Positions 1 to 7,328 of a stretch of DNA of 64,000 nt are shown here, piece by piece. The notes beneath the pieces are model-generated. The model was not told the DNA's origin. It ran no database searches and saw only the letters and a program-made list of their open reading frames with translations. The DNA comes from Pseudomonadota bacterium (GTDB lineage: Bacteria > Pseudomonadota > Alphaproteobacteria > Micavibrionales > UBA1664). Position 1 is the first letter of the stretch, and each line of letters begins with the position of its first letter. The stretch lies in the NCBI GenBank assembly GCA_009926935.1, contig RFNZ01000006.1, positions 60,476 to 124,475 of the forward strand, read 5' to 3'. Position numbers and translations under genes: made by a program.

Positions 1-1284
1 GTACCCTTGCCGCCAATCACCCTCGGGCAGGGGCTCTTGTTTGGCAACCGCAGCCTGACGGATATTGCAGTCGATATGCTGCCCTCGGGCCTGAGGCTGA
101 AGGATTACCCGGAAAATACGCGCAAAAAACCATCACGCAAAGGTGGCGATTATCCTGACGTGGCCGAAGCCCTTGAAGGCCGTATCTCCTCAACCGCATG
201 GGCATCAGGCCAGCATAACCGTGATATCATGCTCTCGGCAGCAGTCCCCATCCAGCACCTAAAGCAGGTCTTAGGCGTTGTGTATGTAACTCGTGACGGC
301 GCAACAATCGCAGAATCAATACGCCAGATGAAGCTCGATATTATAAAGCTTTTCATGGTTGCCTTGGCGCTCACATTCATACTTTCGATCTATCTCGCAG
401 CCGGCATCGCACGGCCTCTCAAGCGCCTCGCACGGGCGGCCGAGCAGGTGCGCAAAGGCATGGGGCAGGCTGAAATTCCTGACCTGACAGGCAGGCGTGA
501 TGAAATCGGCGATTTGTCGCTGGCCCTGCGCGACATGACGACGGCGCTAGCAGCACGGCTTGATTCCATCGAACGCTTTGCGGCCGATGTAGCACACGAA
601 CTTAAAAACCCGCTTACCTCCCTGCGCAGCGCTTTTGAAACCGTGCAGATGGTTAAGGACGAGGAAGCGAAGTTGAAACTGACGCGCATCATCCTGCATG
701 ACATGCAAAGAATGGACAGGCTGATAAGCGACATTTCTGCCGCATCCCGCCTTGATGCCGAACTGAGCCGCGAGAATATGGGGCTTGTTGATTTACGGCC
801 CTTGCTTGCCAATCTTGCCGGTTCATACACACCGCCACTCGACCGCGTGTCGGATGACGGGCAATCAAAAGCGCGTGTGCTGATTGATTTGCCCCCGGAG
901 GACGTGGTCGTGATTGTCCACGGCCTTGAAGGCCGCTTGGCGCAAGTCTTCCGTAATCTGATTGATAACGCGCTATCCTTCTCCCCGCCGGACGTGCCCG
1001 TGCGTATCCGTATTAGCCGCGACAACGTGAAGCGCCAGTGGAAAATCATGGTGGAAGACAACGGCCCCGGCATCCCTGACGCCAAGCTCGCAGCTATCTT
1101 TGACCGCTTTTATTCGGAACGGCCGGAAGGCGAGGCTTTTGGCAAACACTCCGGCCTCGGCCTCTCGATTGCAAAACAGATCGTGGACGCGCACAAGGGC
1201 AGCATCTATGCTGAAAACATTACGGATGAAACAGGCGTGCGCAAAGGCGCCAGATTTACGGTAGCTCTCAATGCCCTCGGTTAA
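1..1284 (+). CDS. chvG: ChvG/ExoS-type sensor histidine kinase, 5' end outside window
   Basis: This is the C-terminal part of an inner-membrane sensor histidine kinase. The family senses acid or envelope stress and phosphorylates the OmpR-type regulator ChvI. The frame is open to the first base, so the start, first membrane helix and most of the periplasmic sensor are missing. Counting from the TTG at base 7, one sees the end of the sensor (1-110), a membrane helix (about 113-133), HAMP (134-186), HisKA with phospho-acceptor His197 in VAHELKNPLTSL, and an ATPase domain with NLIDNALSF, EDNGPGIP and SGLGLSIAK boxes. rapZ begins inside its last codons, so the two are probably co-transcribed. The ChvG assignment rests on the stimulus-sensing layout and the rapZ/ahcY neighbourhood; a related sensor kinase is possible. 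Confidence 0.85.
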   Translation, partial: VPLPPITLGQGLLFGNRSLTDIAVDMLPSGLRLKDYPENTRKKPSRKGGDYPDVAEALEGRISSTAWASGQHNRDIMLSAAVPIQHLKQVLGVVYVTRDGATIAESIRQMKLDIIKLFMVALALTFILSIYLAAGIARPLKRLARAAEQVRKGMGQAEIPDLTGRRDEIGDLSLALRDMTTALAARLDSIERFAADVAHELKNPLTSLRSAFETVQMVKDEEAKLKLTRIILHDMQRMDRLISDISAASRLDAELSRENMGLVDLRPLLANLAGSYTPPLDRVSDDGQSKARVLIDLPPEDVVVIVHGLEGRLAQVFRNLIDNALSFSPPDVPVRIRISRDNVKRQWKIMVEDNGPGIPDAKLAAIFDRFYSERPEGEAFGKHSGLGLSIAKQIVDAHKGSIYAENITDETGVRKGARFTVALNALG

Positions 1285-2152
1285 AAAACCCAAACATCAG
1301 AAACGCAAAGTGCTGATTGTAACCGGGCTTTCAGGGGCGGGTATGTCATCCGCCCTTAAAATTCTGGAAGACCTTGGCTACGAAATATTCGACAACTTTC
1401 CGCTGATTTTCGTAAGCGACCTGATCGCACAAAAAGGCCATACCGACACACCGCTCGCGATGGCAATTGATACGCGCTCCCGCGGGTTCTCGCCAATCAA
1501 CATCATCAATAAAATTGAAGAGCTGCGTAAAAACAAGAATCTCGACGTACAACTGGTCTTCATGACGTGCAGCAATCTGGCCCTGCGCAAACGGTTTTCT
1601 GAAACGCGGCGCAGCCACCCGCTTGCCAAGGACCGACCCGCGCTAGACGGCATCAGGCAGGAACGCACATGGCTAAAACCGCTCATGGATGTGGCGGATT
1701 TACTGCTCGATACATCCGAACTTTCCGTCCACGACTTGCGCCGTCAGGTGGAAAGCTCGCTCCACCCGGATTCCACAAAACGCAAACTCACCATCACCAT
1801 CATGTCATTCGGCTTTAAAAACGGGGTACCGCGGGAATCCGATACCGTGATCGATGTCCGTTTTTTGGCAAACCCGCATTGGGATGAAAAGCTTCGCCCC
1901 AAAACCGGCAAAGATAAAGCCGTGCAGGAGTACGTCGCAAAAGACCCCGACTTCAAAAGTTTTCTAGGCCACGTGGAAGCCATGCTGAAAATGCTTCTGC
2001 CGCGATATTCAGAAGAAGGTAAATACTATTTCACTCTGGCTTTTGGCTGCACAGGTGGGCGTCACCGCTCGGTCTACATGGCAGAACGAGTTTCAAAAAC
2101 AGTAAGCAGCTGGGGATACAGCGTATCCACCCGCCACCGCGATCTCGATTAA
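1271..2152 (+). CDS. rapZ: RNase adapter protein RapZ
   Basis: RapZ (YvcJ family) is a nucleotide-binding protein. In enterobacteria it presents sRNAs of the glucosamine-6-phosphate circuit to RNase E. The 293-aa length is normal. The N-terminal P-loop is at residues 19-26, and the C-terminal family signature CTGGRHRSVYMAER is intact near residue 265. The P-loop reads GLSGAGMS, so Met replaces the usual Walker A lysine. The start overlaps the end of the chvG-like gene by 14 bp. In many alphaproteobacteria this locus also carries hprK and PTS genes before ahcY; none is present here. The C-terminal RNA/sugar-binding half looks normal, so a regulatory role is likely even if nucleotide binding is altered. 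Confidence 0.9.
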   Translation: MPSVKKPKHQKRKVLIVTGLSGAGMSSALKILEDLGYEIFDNFPLIFVSDLIAQKGHTDTPLAMAIDTRSRGFSPINIINKIEELRKNKNLDVQLVFMTCSNLALRKRFSETRRSHPLAKDRPALDGIRQERTWLKPLMDVADLLLDTSELSVHDLRRQVESSLHPDSTKRKLTITIMSFGFKNGVPRESDTVIDVRFLANPHWDEKLRPKTGKDKAVQEYVAKDPDFKSFLGHVEAMLKMLLPRYSEEGKYYFTLAFGCTGGRHRSVYMAERVSKTVSSWGYSVSTRHRDLD

Positions 2153-2158
2153 TAAAAT

Positions 2159-2275
2159 TTAAGCGGGCGTAGGTGCACGCACAGGCGTCGTACCCGATGG
2201 CTGTTGACCGGGAGATTTACGGTTACGTGACATAGCCGTGAGGCCTTCCACAGGCACTGTTAGTTTAATGCTCAT
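2159..2275 (-). CDS. 38-aa small protein, translationally coupled to upstream gene
   Basis: This short reading frame starts with ATG inside the last codons of the 113-aa gene on the same strand (overlap ATGAGCATTAA). A GGA sits about 8 nt before the ATG. The product begins MSIKLTVPVEGLTAM, and its second half is rich in Arg, Pro, Gln and Thr, ending APTPA. No family is recognised. The overlap arrangement and in-frame length favour a real coupled small gene, but there is no homology evidence. Confidence 0.4.
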   Translation of the reverse strand: MSIKLTVPVEGLTAMSRNRKSPGQQPSGTTPVRAPTPA

Positions 2276-2606
2276 CGTATTCCAGCTCCACACCTGGCAA
2301 AATTGTAAACATGGCCCCCGTCTGGCTTACGCCATCTTCAAAGGGCTTCTTGAAACGAAAATTGATGCCGTTGGCATGACGTTCAAAAAACATTTCATGC
2401 GAGCAGCTTTCTTTATAAAGCGGCTGTGAGCCGTTGAGTATCGATGTAAAATCTTCAGCCAGCTTGCGTAAATCGCATGGCAGGTCGCGGTCACCCCTCA
2501 AAAAGCCGACAGGATGCAACTCGCCCTCCGCTTGAAGTGCTATCTGATAGCCGCGGCAGACACCTGTTTGGACATCAAAATCATGCGGGAGAGATACAAA
2601 ACTCAT
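2265..2606 (-). CDS. Hypothetical 113-aa protein
   Basis: A small soluble protein of unknown family lies antisense between rapZ and ahcY, where PTS genes often lie in relatives. It begins MSFVSLPHDFDV and ends GVELEYDEH. It has no signal peptide or membrane segment, and Cys residues are scattered. It mixes beta-prone segments (GYQIALQAEGELHPVGF) with a helix (DLRKLAEDFTSILNG). AAGG lies about 13 nt before the ATG. The next small gene starts inside its end, which suggests a two-gene unit. The competing plus-strand frame here has poorer composition and no ribosome-binding site. Function unknown. Confidence 0.55.
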   Translation of the reverse strand: MSFVSLPHDFDVQTGVCRGYQIALQAEGELHPVGFLRGDRDLPCDLRKLAEDFTSILNGSQPLYKESCSHEMFFERHANGINFRFKKPFEDGVSQTGAMFTILPGVELEYDEH

Positions 2607-2671
2607 AAAAACAACCTTAATCGTTTGATTTCATCTTATTTTCACTCTATTTCTACCAGCGAAACGTTAAT

Positions 2672-2702
2672 CGGGCCTAAAAAATGCCCGACATTTTAGG
2701 AG
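2672..2702 (+). promoter_or_regulatory. Possible H-type pseudoknot covering the ahcY Shine-Dalgarno
   Basis: CGGGC (2672-2676) pairs with GCCCG (2686-2690). The loop segment CTAAAA (2677-2682) pairs with TTTTAG (2694-2699). AGGAG (2698-2702), the ribosome-binding site 9 nt before the ahcY ATG, overlaps the second helix. Small pseudoknots that hide the Shine-Dalgarno are the architecture of SAM-II and SAM/SAH riboswitches. The primary sequence does not obviously match those consensus motifs, so this is a structural suggestion only. Confidence 0.35.
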
Positions 2703-2711
2703 ATTGTTGCC

Positions 2712-4025
2712 ATGACCGCCGCCGCCCCAAAAGCTGTCGAAAACGACTACAAAGTCAAAGACATAACCCTGGCCGACTGGGGCCGGAAGGAAATCACGAT
2801 TGCCGAAACCGAGATGCCGGGCCTGATGGCTCTCCGCGCCGAATACAAAGGCAAAAAGCCACTCAAAGGCGCCCGCATCGCTGGCTGTCTGCACATGACC
2901 ATCCAAACGGCCGTCCTGATTGAAACGCTGATTGACCTCGGCGCTGAAGTGCGTTGGTCATCCTGCAATATTTTCTCAACACAAGACCAAGCAGCAGCCG
3001 CCATTGCCAAAACCCACGGCGGCGTTTTCGCCTGGAAAGGCCAAACAAACGAGGAAGCCGATTGGTGCATCGAGCAAACCATCATCGGCCCCAACGGCTG
3101 GCGCCCCAATATGATTCTGGATGACGGTGGCGACCTCACCATGATGATGCACAACAAATTCCCTGAACTGCTGAAAGACGTGAAAGGTATTTCTGAGGAA
3201 ACAACGACAGGCGTCCACCGCCTTTACGAGATGCACAAAAAAGGCCAGCTGAAGGTGCCTGCCATCAACGTCAATGATAGCGTCACGAAATCGAAATTCG
3301 ATAACCTCTACGGCTGCCGTGAATCGCTCGTAGACGGCATCAAACGCGCGACCGATGTTATGGTTGCCGGTAAAATCGCCGTTGTTTGCGGTTATGGCGA
3401 TGTTGGCAAAGGCTCAGCCGCATCCCTGCGCACACAAGGCGCACGCGTGATCGTGACTGAAATCGATCCTATCTGCGCCCTTCAGGCCGCAATGGAAGGC
3501 TATGAAGTCAACACGATGGAAAACGTAGCCGCAAAAGCGGATATCTTCGTCACCGCGACCGGCAATGTGGATGTCATTACACTCGACCACATGCGCCAGA
3601 TGAAAGACCGCGCGATCGTCTGCAACATTGGTCACTTCGATTCCGAAATCCAGATCGAGGCCCTACGCAACCTCAAATGGCACAACGTAAAACCACAGGT
3701 GGACGAAGTTGAGTTTGCCGATGGCAAGCGCTTGATCGTACTCGCGGAAGGCCGTCTCGTAAACCTTGGCTGCGCCACGGGCCACCCATCCTTCGTGATG
3801 TCGGCATCCTTCACAAACCAAACCATCGCGCAAATCGAGCTTTGGAATAACCACAAAAATTACAAAGTGGGCGTCTACACGCTGCCAAAGCACCTCGATG
3901 AAAAAGTGGCGGCACTGCACCTCGATAAACTCGGCGTGAAACTGACAAAACTTTCAGAAAAACAAGCTGATTATCTGGGCATTGCCGAAGAAGGCCCCTA
4001 CAAACCGGATCATTACCGCTACTAA
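2712..4025 (+). CDS. ahcY: Adenosylhomocysteinase
   Basis: AhcY hydrolyses S-adenosyl-homocysteine to adenosine and homocysteine in the cytosol, clearing the by-product of SAM-dependent methylation. The 437-aa length is normal. Visible features are the substrate-domain motif [13 protein letters not shown] with catalytic Lys193 and Asp197, the NAD-binding loop GYGDVGKG at 227-234, and the family C-terminus KPDHYRY with the Lys and Tyr that close the cofactor site. The ATG is preceded by AGGAG at 9 nt. The gene converges on the GGDEF-like gene with a 4-bp overlap of stops. A possible regulatory pseudoknot covers its ribosome-binding site. Confidence 0.97.
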   Translation: MTAAAPKAVENDYKVKDITLADWGRKEITIAETEMPGLMALRAEYKGKKPLKGARIAGCLHMTIQTAVLIETLIDLGAEVRWSSCNIFSTQDQAAAAIAKTHGGVFAWKGQTNEEADWCIEQTIIGPNGWRPNMILDDGGDLTMMMHNKFPELLKDVKGISEETTTGVHRLYEMHKKGQLKVPAINVNDSVTKSKFDNLYGCRESLVDGIKRATDVMVAGKIAVVCGYGDVGKGSAASLRTQGARVIVTEIDPICALQAAMEGYEVNTMENVAAKADIFVTATGNVDVITLDHMRQMKDRAIVCNIGHFDSEIQIEALRNLKWHNVKPQVDEVEFADGKRLIVLAEGRLVNLGCATGHPSFVMSASFTNQTIAQIELWNNHKNYKVGVYTLPKHLDEKVAALHLDKLGVKLTKLSEKQADYLGIAEEGPYKPDHYRY

Positions 4026-5350
4026 AGCGCGGCGGAATTTTTGACGGAAGGGGCAGTGCCAACTCTTGGCGCTGCCTTTTCTGTATAAGCGCCGATTATC
4101 CTGCAACACCCAAGGAGAGCGCTCTCTAGTTTCTGCCCAAGCGCAGCATCCATAGCGCAGATACTTTTTTGCGCAGCCTGAAGTGCATTGATGATTGTAG
4201 CGCCATCTTTCACAAGATCCGCCTCACGCGTATGCCGCGTAAACGCGAGCATAGCCGCACTGAAATCCGGGCCAACACCAGCCTCTTGCGCCGCAAGCGC
4301 CGTCCTGCGAAGCATCGTAAAAGCGGCACTCTGTATTTGACTGCCTGCATCAGGAAGAGCCTCGTCAACAACACGCGCATAGGTAAGGATTTTAGCTGCC
4401 TGATCAAGAGCACTCGCAAACTTTACATCCTCACTATCCTGCTCATGGATGGATAGCTTGATGTTTTTCGCCAGCTTCTCAAGTGCCGCTTCTTTGTTGG
4501 GTACTTTCTCTTTAACAGCCAAAACAGCGCGGGCAGAAAGCTGCGCCCGTAAAATCATCGGGCTTACGGCTGGTGCCATAAGCCCCCAGCGCTTGGCAAG
4601 CGCAAGCGTGGTAAGACGCCCGTCCTTCACACCGTTTGTCAGCATGGGCGCATCCGTAATGCTGATGTCACGGTACTCGTGCCCGCCTTTTTCAAGATGT
4701 TGCAAAAACGCCTCGCGGCTCTCCGTAAAACCAACGGCCTGCTCCTCCGTAATTTTACCGGCCCGCAACAGCTTTTGGATGGTCGTGTTGGCCGATACCG
4801 CCTGCGCAATATCAACCCCGAACCATTGGCTGCTGACCATCCCGCTCGGAAGCGCAAGCAGCCCAATCATGTGATCGCGCGATATCATCTCCTGCGTTAA
4901 AAGCGTACGGTGCAAGGTGGGCAAAATAGCATGCGGCTGCCGCGCTAGTTCCGAGAACCCCATCTCAAACGATTTTCCGTCAGCGCCTCGCACTTTATAG
5001 GTACCGTTTTCTGTAGGCGTAACATCCGTAATGCCACTGCGCTTATAGGCATCTTTAAGCTGATGCACACGCTCAACCGTAGCCGCAGGGTCGCGCGCAC
5101 AGATGCCCGTTTCAAAAATGGCAAGCCCTGTAAGGCCACTTGCCACTTGCCCGCTAAAGCCATGTTTTTCTGCCGTATCTTTATAAATTTGCCGCAGGCG
5201 GATATGGATTGCAGCTCTGTTGGTGATATCGCGGTCAGGCAGAATAACATCAAAAATCCCGCCATCTTCTCGTAGCAAACTCAAACTTCCGTCGTTAGGA
5301 TAATAGGTTTTCAAAACCTTGAAAGCCTCGCCCAAAAAATCGGCAAGCAT
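4022..5350 (-). CDS. Downstream part of a frameshift-split GGDEF-like protein
   Basis: This frame continues a diguanylate-cyclase-like fold begun in the overlapping upstream frame. Its first residues ([13 protein letters not shown], then [14 protein letters not shown] at about 26-38) look like the middle of a degenerate second GGDEF module, where REDGGIF stands for Rx[16 protein letters not shown] follows near residue 70. The remaining ~330 residues are mostly helical and unrecognised. No Shine-Dalgarno precedes the first ATG, which lies exactly where the upstream frame loses GGDEF similarity. The two frames therefore most likely form one gene of about 735 codons, broken by a real frameshift or a base-calling error. 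Cyclase activity is unlikely because the GGDEF site is degenerate. Confidence 0.6.
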   Translation of the reverse strand: MLADFLGEAFKVLKTYYPNDGSLSLLREDGGIFDVILPDRDITNRAAIHIRLRQIYKDTAEKHGFSGQVASGLTGLAIFETGICARDPAATVERVHQLKDAYKRSGITDVTPTENGTYKVRGADGKSFEMGFSELARQPHAILPTLHRTLLTQEMISRDHMIGLLALPSGMVSSQWFGVDIAQAVSANTTIQKLLRAGKITEEQAVGFTESREAFLQHLEKGGHEYRDISITDAPMLTNGVKDGRLTTLALAKRWGLMAPAVSPMILRAQLSARAVLAVKEKVPNKEAALEKLAKNIKLSIHEQDSEDVKFASALDQAAKILTYARVVDEALPDAGSQIQSAAFTMLRRTALAAQEAGVGPDFSAAMLAFTRHTREADLVKDGATIINALQAAQKSICAMDAALGQKLESALLGCCRIIGAYTEKAAPRVGTAPSVKNSAAL

Positions 5351-6192
5351 CTGATCCCGCCACTGTTGAGGACGCTCAGCCCACGTACATCAAGCCTTAG
5401 AAGCATCCCGTGGGAAGGCGCATTGAAAAGCGCAACCTCTTTCCGCATTCTATCGTCCATGATTTGGCTATGAATGATGCCGATATCATCAAGAATACGG
5501 TGAAGCACCGTAAGGGGTGCTTCCACACCCTCCAGCTCTTTCTCGATTGCGGCAATCGCGGCTTCAACAGGCAAACGCCCGTCAGCCTCCTTAAAATCAG
5601 CCGGCTGCTTGAGCGTTGCATCCGTACCTTCATATCCCTTTTTCTGCCCCTGCAAAGCGCCGGCAAGGCTATCCAAAAGCTGGGCGGCGCTCAAATCACG
5701 GTTGATGGATGTAGATATATAATCAAAGCCAAAGCCAGGCAGGCGGCCTTCCTTGCGGTGCGCCAACAAATGCAGCCCGCATTTTTGAGTAAGCGCATCT
5801 ATCTGCGCCTTAGCTGCCTCAAGCCCTTTTTCTGCATCTTCTTTGGCAATACCATCAGCTAGCAGTCCCATCTCGTCACCATGCTGACGCAGACCAAAAC
5901 AAACCGATGGATGATATTTTTTGAGTTCACTATGAATGACCTTCATGCACACCGCTATAAACCTGTCGGCAAGGTCACGCCCGATAGCCTCTGTTCCCTG
6001 CCTCAGATTATGCATGTCGATATGAACAAGAGTGGAATCAGGGCTCGCACGTTGATAAATCGCTTCCATAAGTTCGGAAGAACGATGTAGCCCCGTCGTA
6101 GGATCGATAAGCCCATAGAGCAGCACCTGCGCGTGCATAGCACCCGCAACCTGATTAAAATCAGTACGCCCTGGGGTTGGTTCGGCATCCAT
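5311..6192 (-). CDS. Upstream part of a frameshift-split GGDEF-like protein
   Basis: A soluble protein begins MDAEPTPGRTDF and carries a degenerate GGDEF module: DPTTGL at 30-35, HIDMHNLRQ near 58-66, and RQHGDEMGLL near 102-111, where HGDEM replaces GGDEF. A helical linker leads to a second module start, LLRLDVRGLSVLNSGG. There the frame changes: the last 15 or so residues ([14 protein letters not shown]) are out-of-frame, and the +1 frame resumes GGDEF-like sequence. It lies 47 bp behind the AAA+ ATPase gene on the same strand, probably in one operon. It could bind c-di-GMP or act structurally; catalysis is doubtful. Confidence 0.6.
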   Translation of the reverse strand: MDAEPTPGRTDFNQVAGAMHAQVLLYGLIDPTTGLHRSSELMEAIYQRASPDSTLVHIDMHNLRQGTEAIGRDLADRFIAVCMKVIHSELKKYHPSVCFGLRQHGDEMGLLADGIAKEDAEKGLEAAKAQIDALTQKCGLHLLAHRKEGRLPGFGFDYISTSINRDLSAAQLLDSLAGALQGQKKGYEGTDATLKQPADFKEADGRLPVEAAIAAIEKELEGVEAPLTVLHRILDDIGIIHSQIMDDRMRKEVALFNAPSHGMLLRLDVRGLSVLNSGGIRCLPIFWARLSRF

Positions 6193-6239
6193 CCCCCCGT
6201 TCTACAGAAAATATGTAAAAAATAAGTTACGTCAGGCGG

Positions 6240-7121
6240 TTAACCTTCAAAAGCACCTTTATGGATGCCCGTCTCGGCGGAGATTATCCAGAACACGGAC
6301 TCCTTGGTAAGGACACCGCCGCGCCCATGGTCCAGTACGTGCTTGGCTGCCGCCCCGTCCATTACGATGATGGATTTATCCGGCTGATTGCGTTTGCGCA
6401 TGTGCTCGGAGGTCAGTTTGACAATCAGATTGCAGATATCATCTGTAATTTGCACACCATGATGTGCTTCATACCCGGATCTAATAGATTTAAGGATATG
6501 AACCGTCGCGGCATCATCCGGCACAGCAAGCTCGACTTTCTGGAAACGGCGATCCATCGCAGGATCAACACCGACGTAAATCCGGTACTCGTCCTTGGTG
6601 GTCGCGCCGATGATGTTAATATCCCCAACGGTGAGATACGGTTTCATGACCTCCGATAGACCTTTATAGGCCGAGCCATCACAGGAGGGCATAATTGTGT
6701 GTATCTCATCTATAAATAATATGTATTTTGGACATTTTGGGTCATGATACCGCTCGGCAATGCCCTTGACCAACGGTATAAACCTCCCCTGAAATTCGCT
6801 CACGCTCCCCGTACCCGCCGACATAGACGCGAGGTCGATTTCCAGCACACGGGAATTCTGGAGGTAGTCAGGCACGCTCCCTGCCGCCACCTTTTGGGCA
6901 AGGCCAATCACAAGCGCCGTTTTGCCAACCCCGGCAGGCGCCTGCAGCATTACGTTTTTACGACCTTTCTGGAGCAGTATAAGGATGGACTGCTCTATCT
7001 CCGCATCACGGCCCGTTATCGGGTCAAACCGGTTTTCACGGGCAAGCGCCGTCAGATCACGGCAGTAACGGTGAATGAGGTCCTCAAGGACGGAATCGGT
7101 GATTTTGTGCTCAATCTTCAT
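6240..7121 (-). CDS. Orphan AAA+ ATPase resembling ClpA/ClpB D1 module
   Basis: A 293-aa single-module AAA+ ATPase. Visible are FDPITGRDAEIEQ (the Clp D1 entry motif), Walker A APAGVGKTA near residue 62, Walker B ILFIDEIH near 133, sensor-1 GATT, arginine-finger MDRRFQKVEL, and a helical lid ending near NQPDKSIIVMDGA. It lacks the ClpA/B N-domain, the middle domain and the second AAA+ ring. It is therefore neither ClpA (which has its own gene at 27 kb) nor a fragment of it. It probably forms an operon with the GGDEF-like gene downstream. Similar D1-only ATPases act as remodelling factors in secretion or conjugation systems, but no such system is visible here. Confidence 0.8.
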   Translation of the reverse strand: MKIEHKITDSVLEDLIHRYCRDLTALARENRFDPITGRDAEIEQSILILLQKGRKNVMLQAPAGVGKTALVIGLAQKVAAGSVPDYLQNSRVLEIDLASMSAGTGSVSEFQGRFIPLVKGIAERYHDPKCPKYILFIDEIHTIMPSCDGSAYKGLSEVMKPYLTVGDINIIGATTKDEYRIYVGVDPAMDRRFQKVELAVPDDAATVHILKSIRSGYEAHHGVQITDDICNLIVKLTSEHMRKRNQPDKSIIVMDGAAAKHVLDHGRGGVLTKESVFWIISAETGIHKGAFEG

Positions 7122-7263
7122 AAGCGTATTAGACCAACAAAAATGCCTGCCGTCACCCCCCGTTCCGATTATCTCTTTTTTAAGCGGTGATAGGCTAAAA
7201 TCGGCCCATCAAACGCATAGCCAAAAGGCCAGAACTTGGGATTTTAATAATTTTCATAAAACA

Positions 7264-7293
7264 TTGACGCGCAGGGCCGTTTTAGGGCATAAA
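7264..7293 (+). promoter_or_regulatory. Candidate sigma-70 promoter for the 754-aa gene
   Basis: TTGACG, an 18-nt spacer and CATAAA lie 36 nt upstream of the ATG at 7329, in the divergent gap next to the AAA+ gene. The -35 matches 5 of 6 consensus positions and the -10 matches 4 of 6. This is sequence inspection only. Confidence 0.4.
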
Positions 7294-7328
7294 TTGCCGG
7301 AACTCTATTTTTAACTTGGGGCTTTACC

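Noticed and set aside
2238..2429. Plus-strand 63-aa frame after rapZ
   Set aside because: It is antisense to the better-supported 113-aa gene and lacks a ribosome-binding site.
4169..4874. Plus-strand frames inside the GGDEF-like gene
   Set aside because: They are antisense shadows with poor composition and no ribosome-binding sites.
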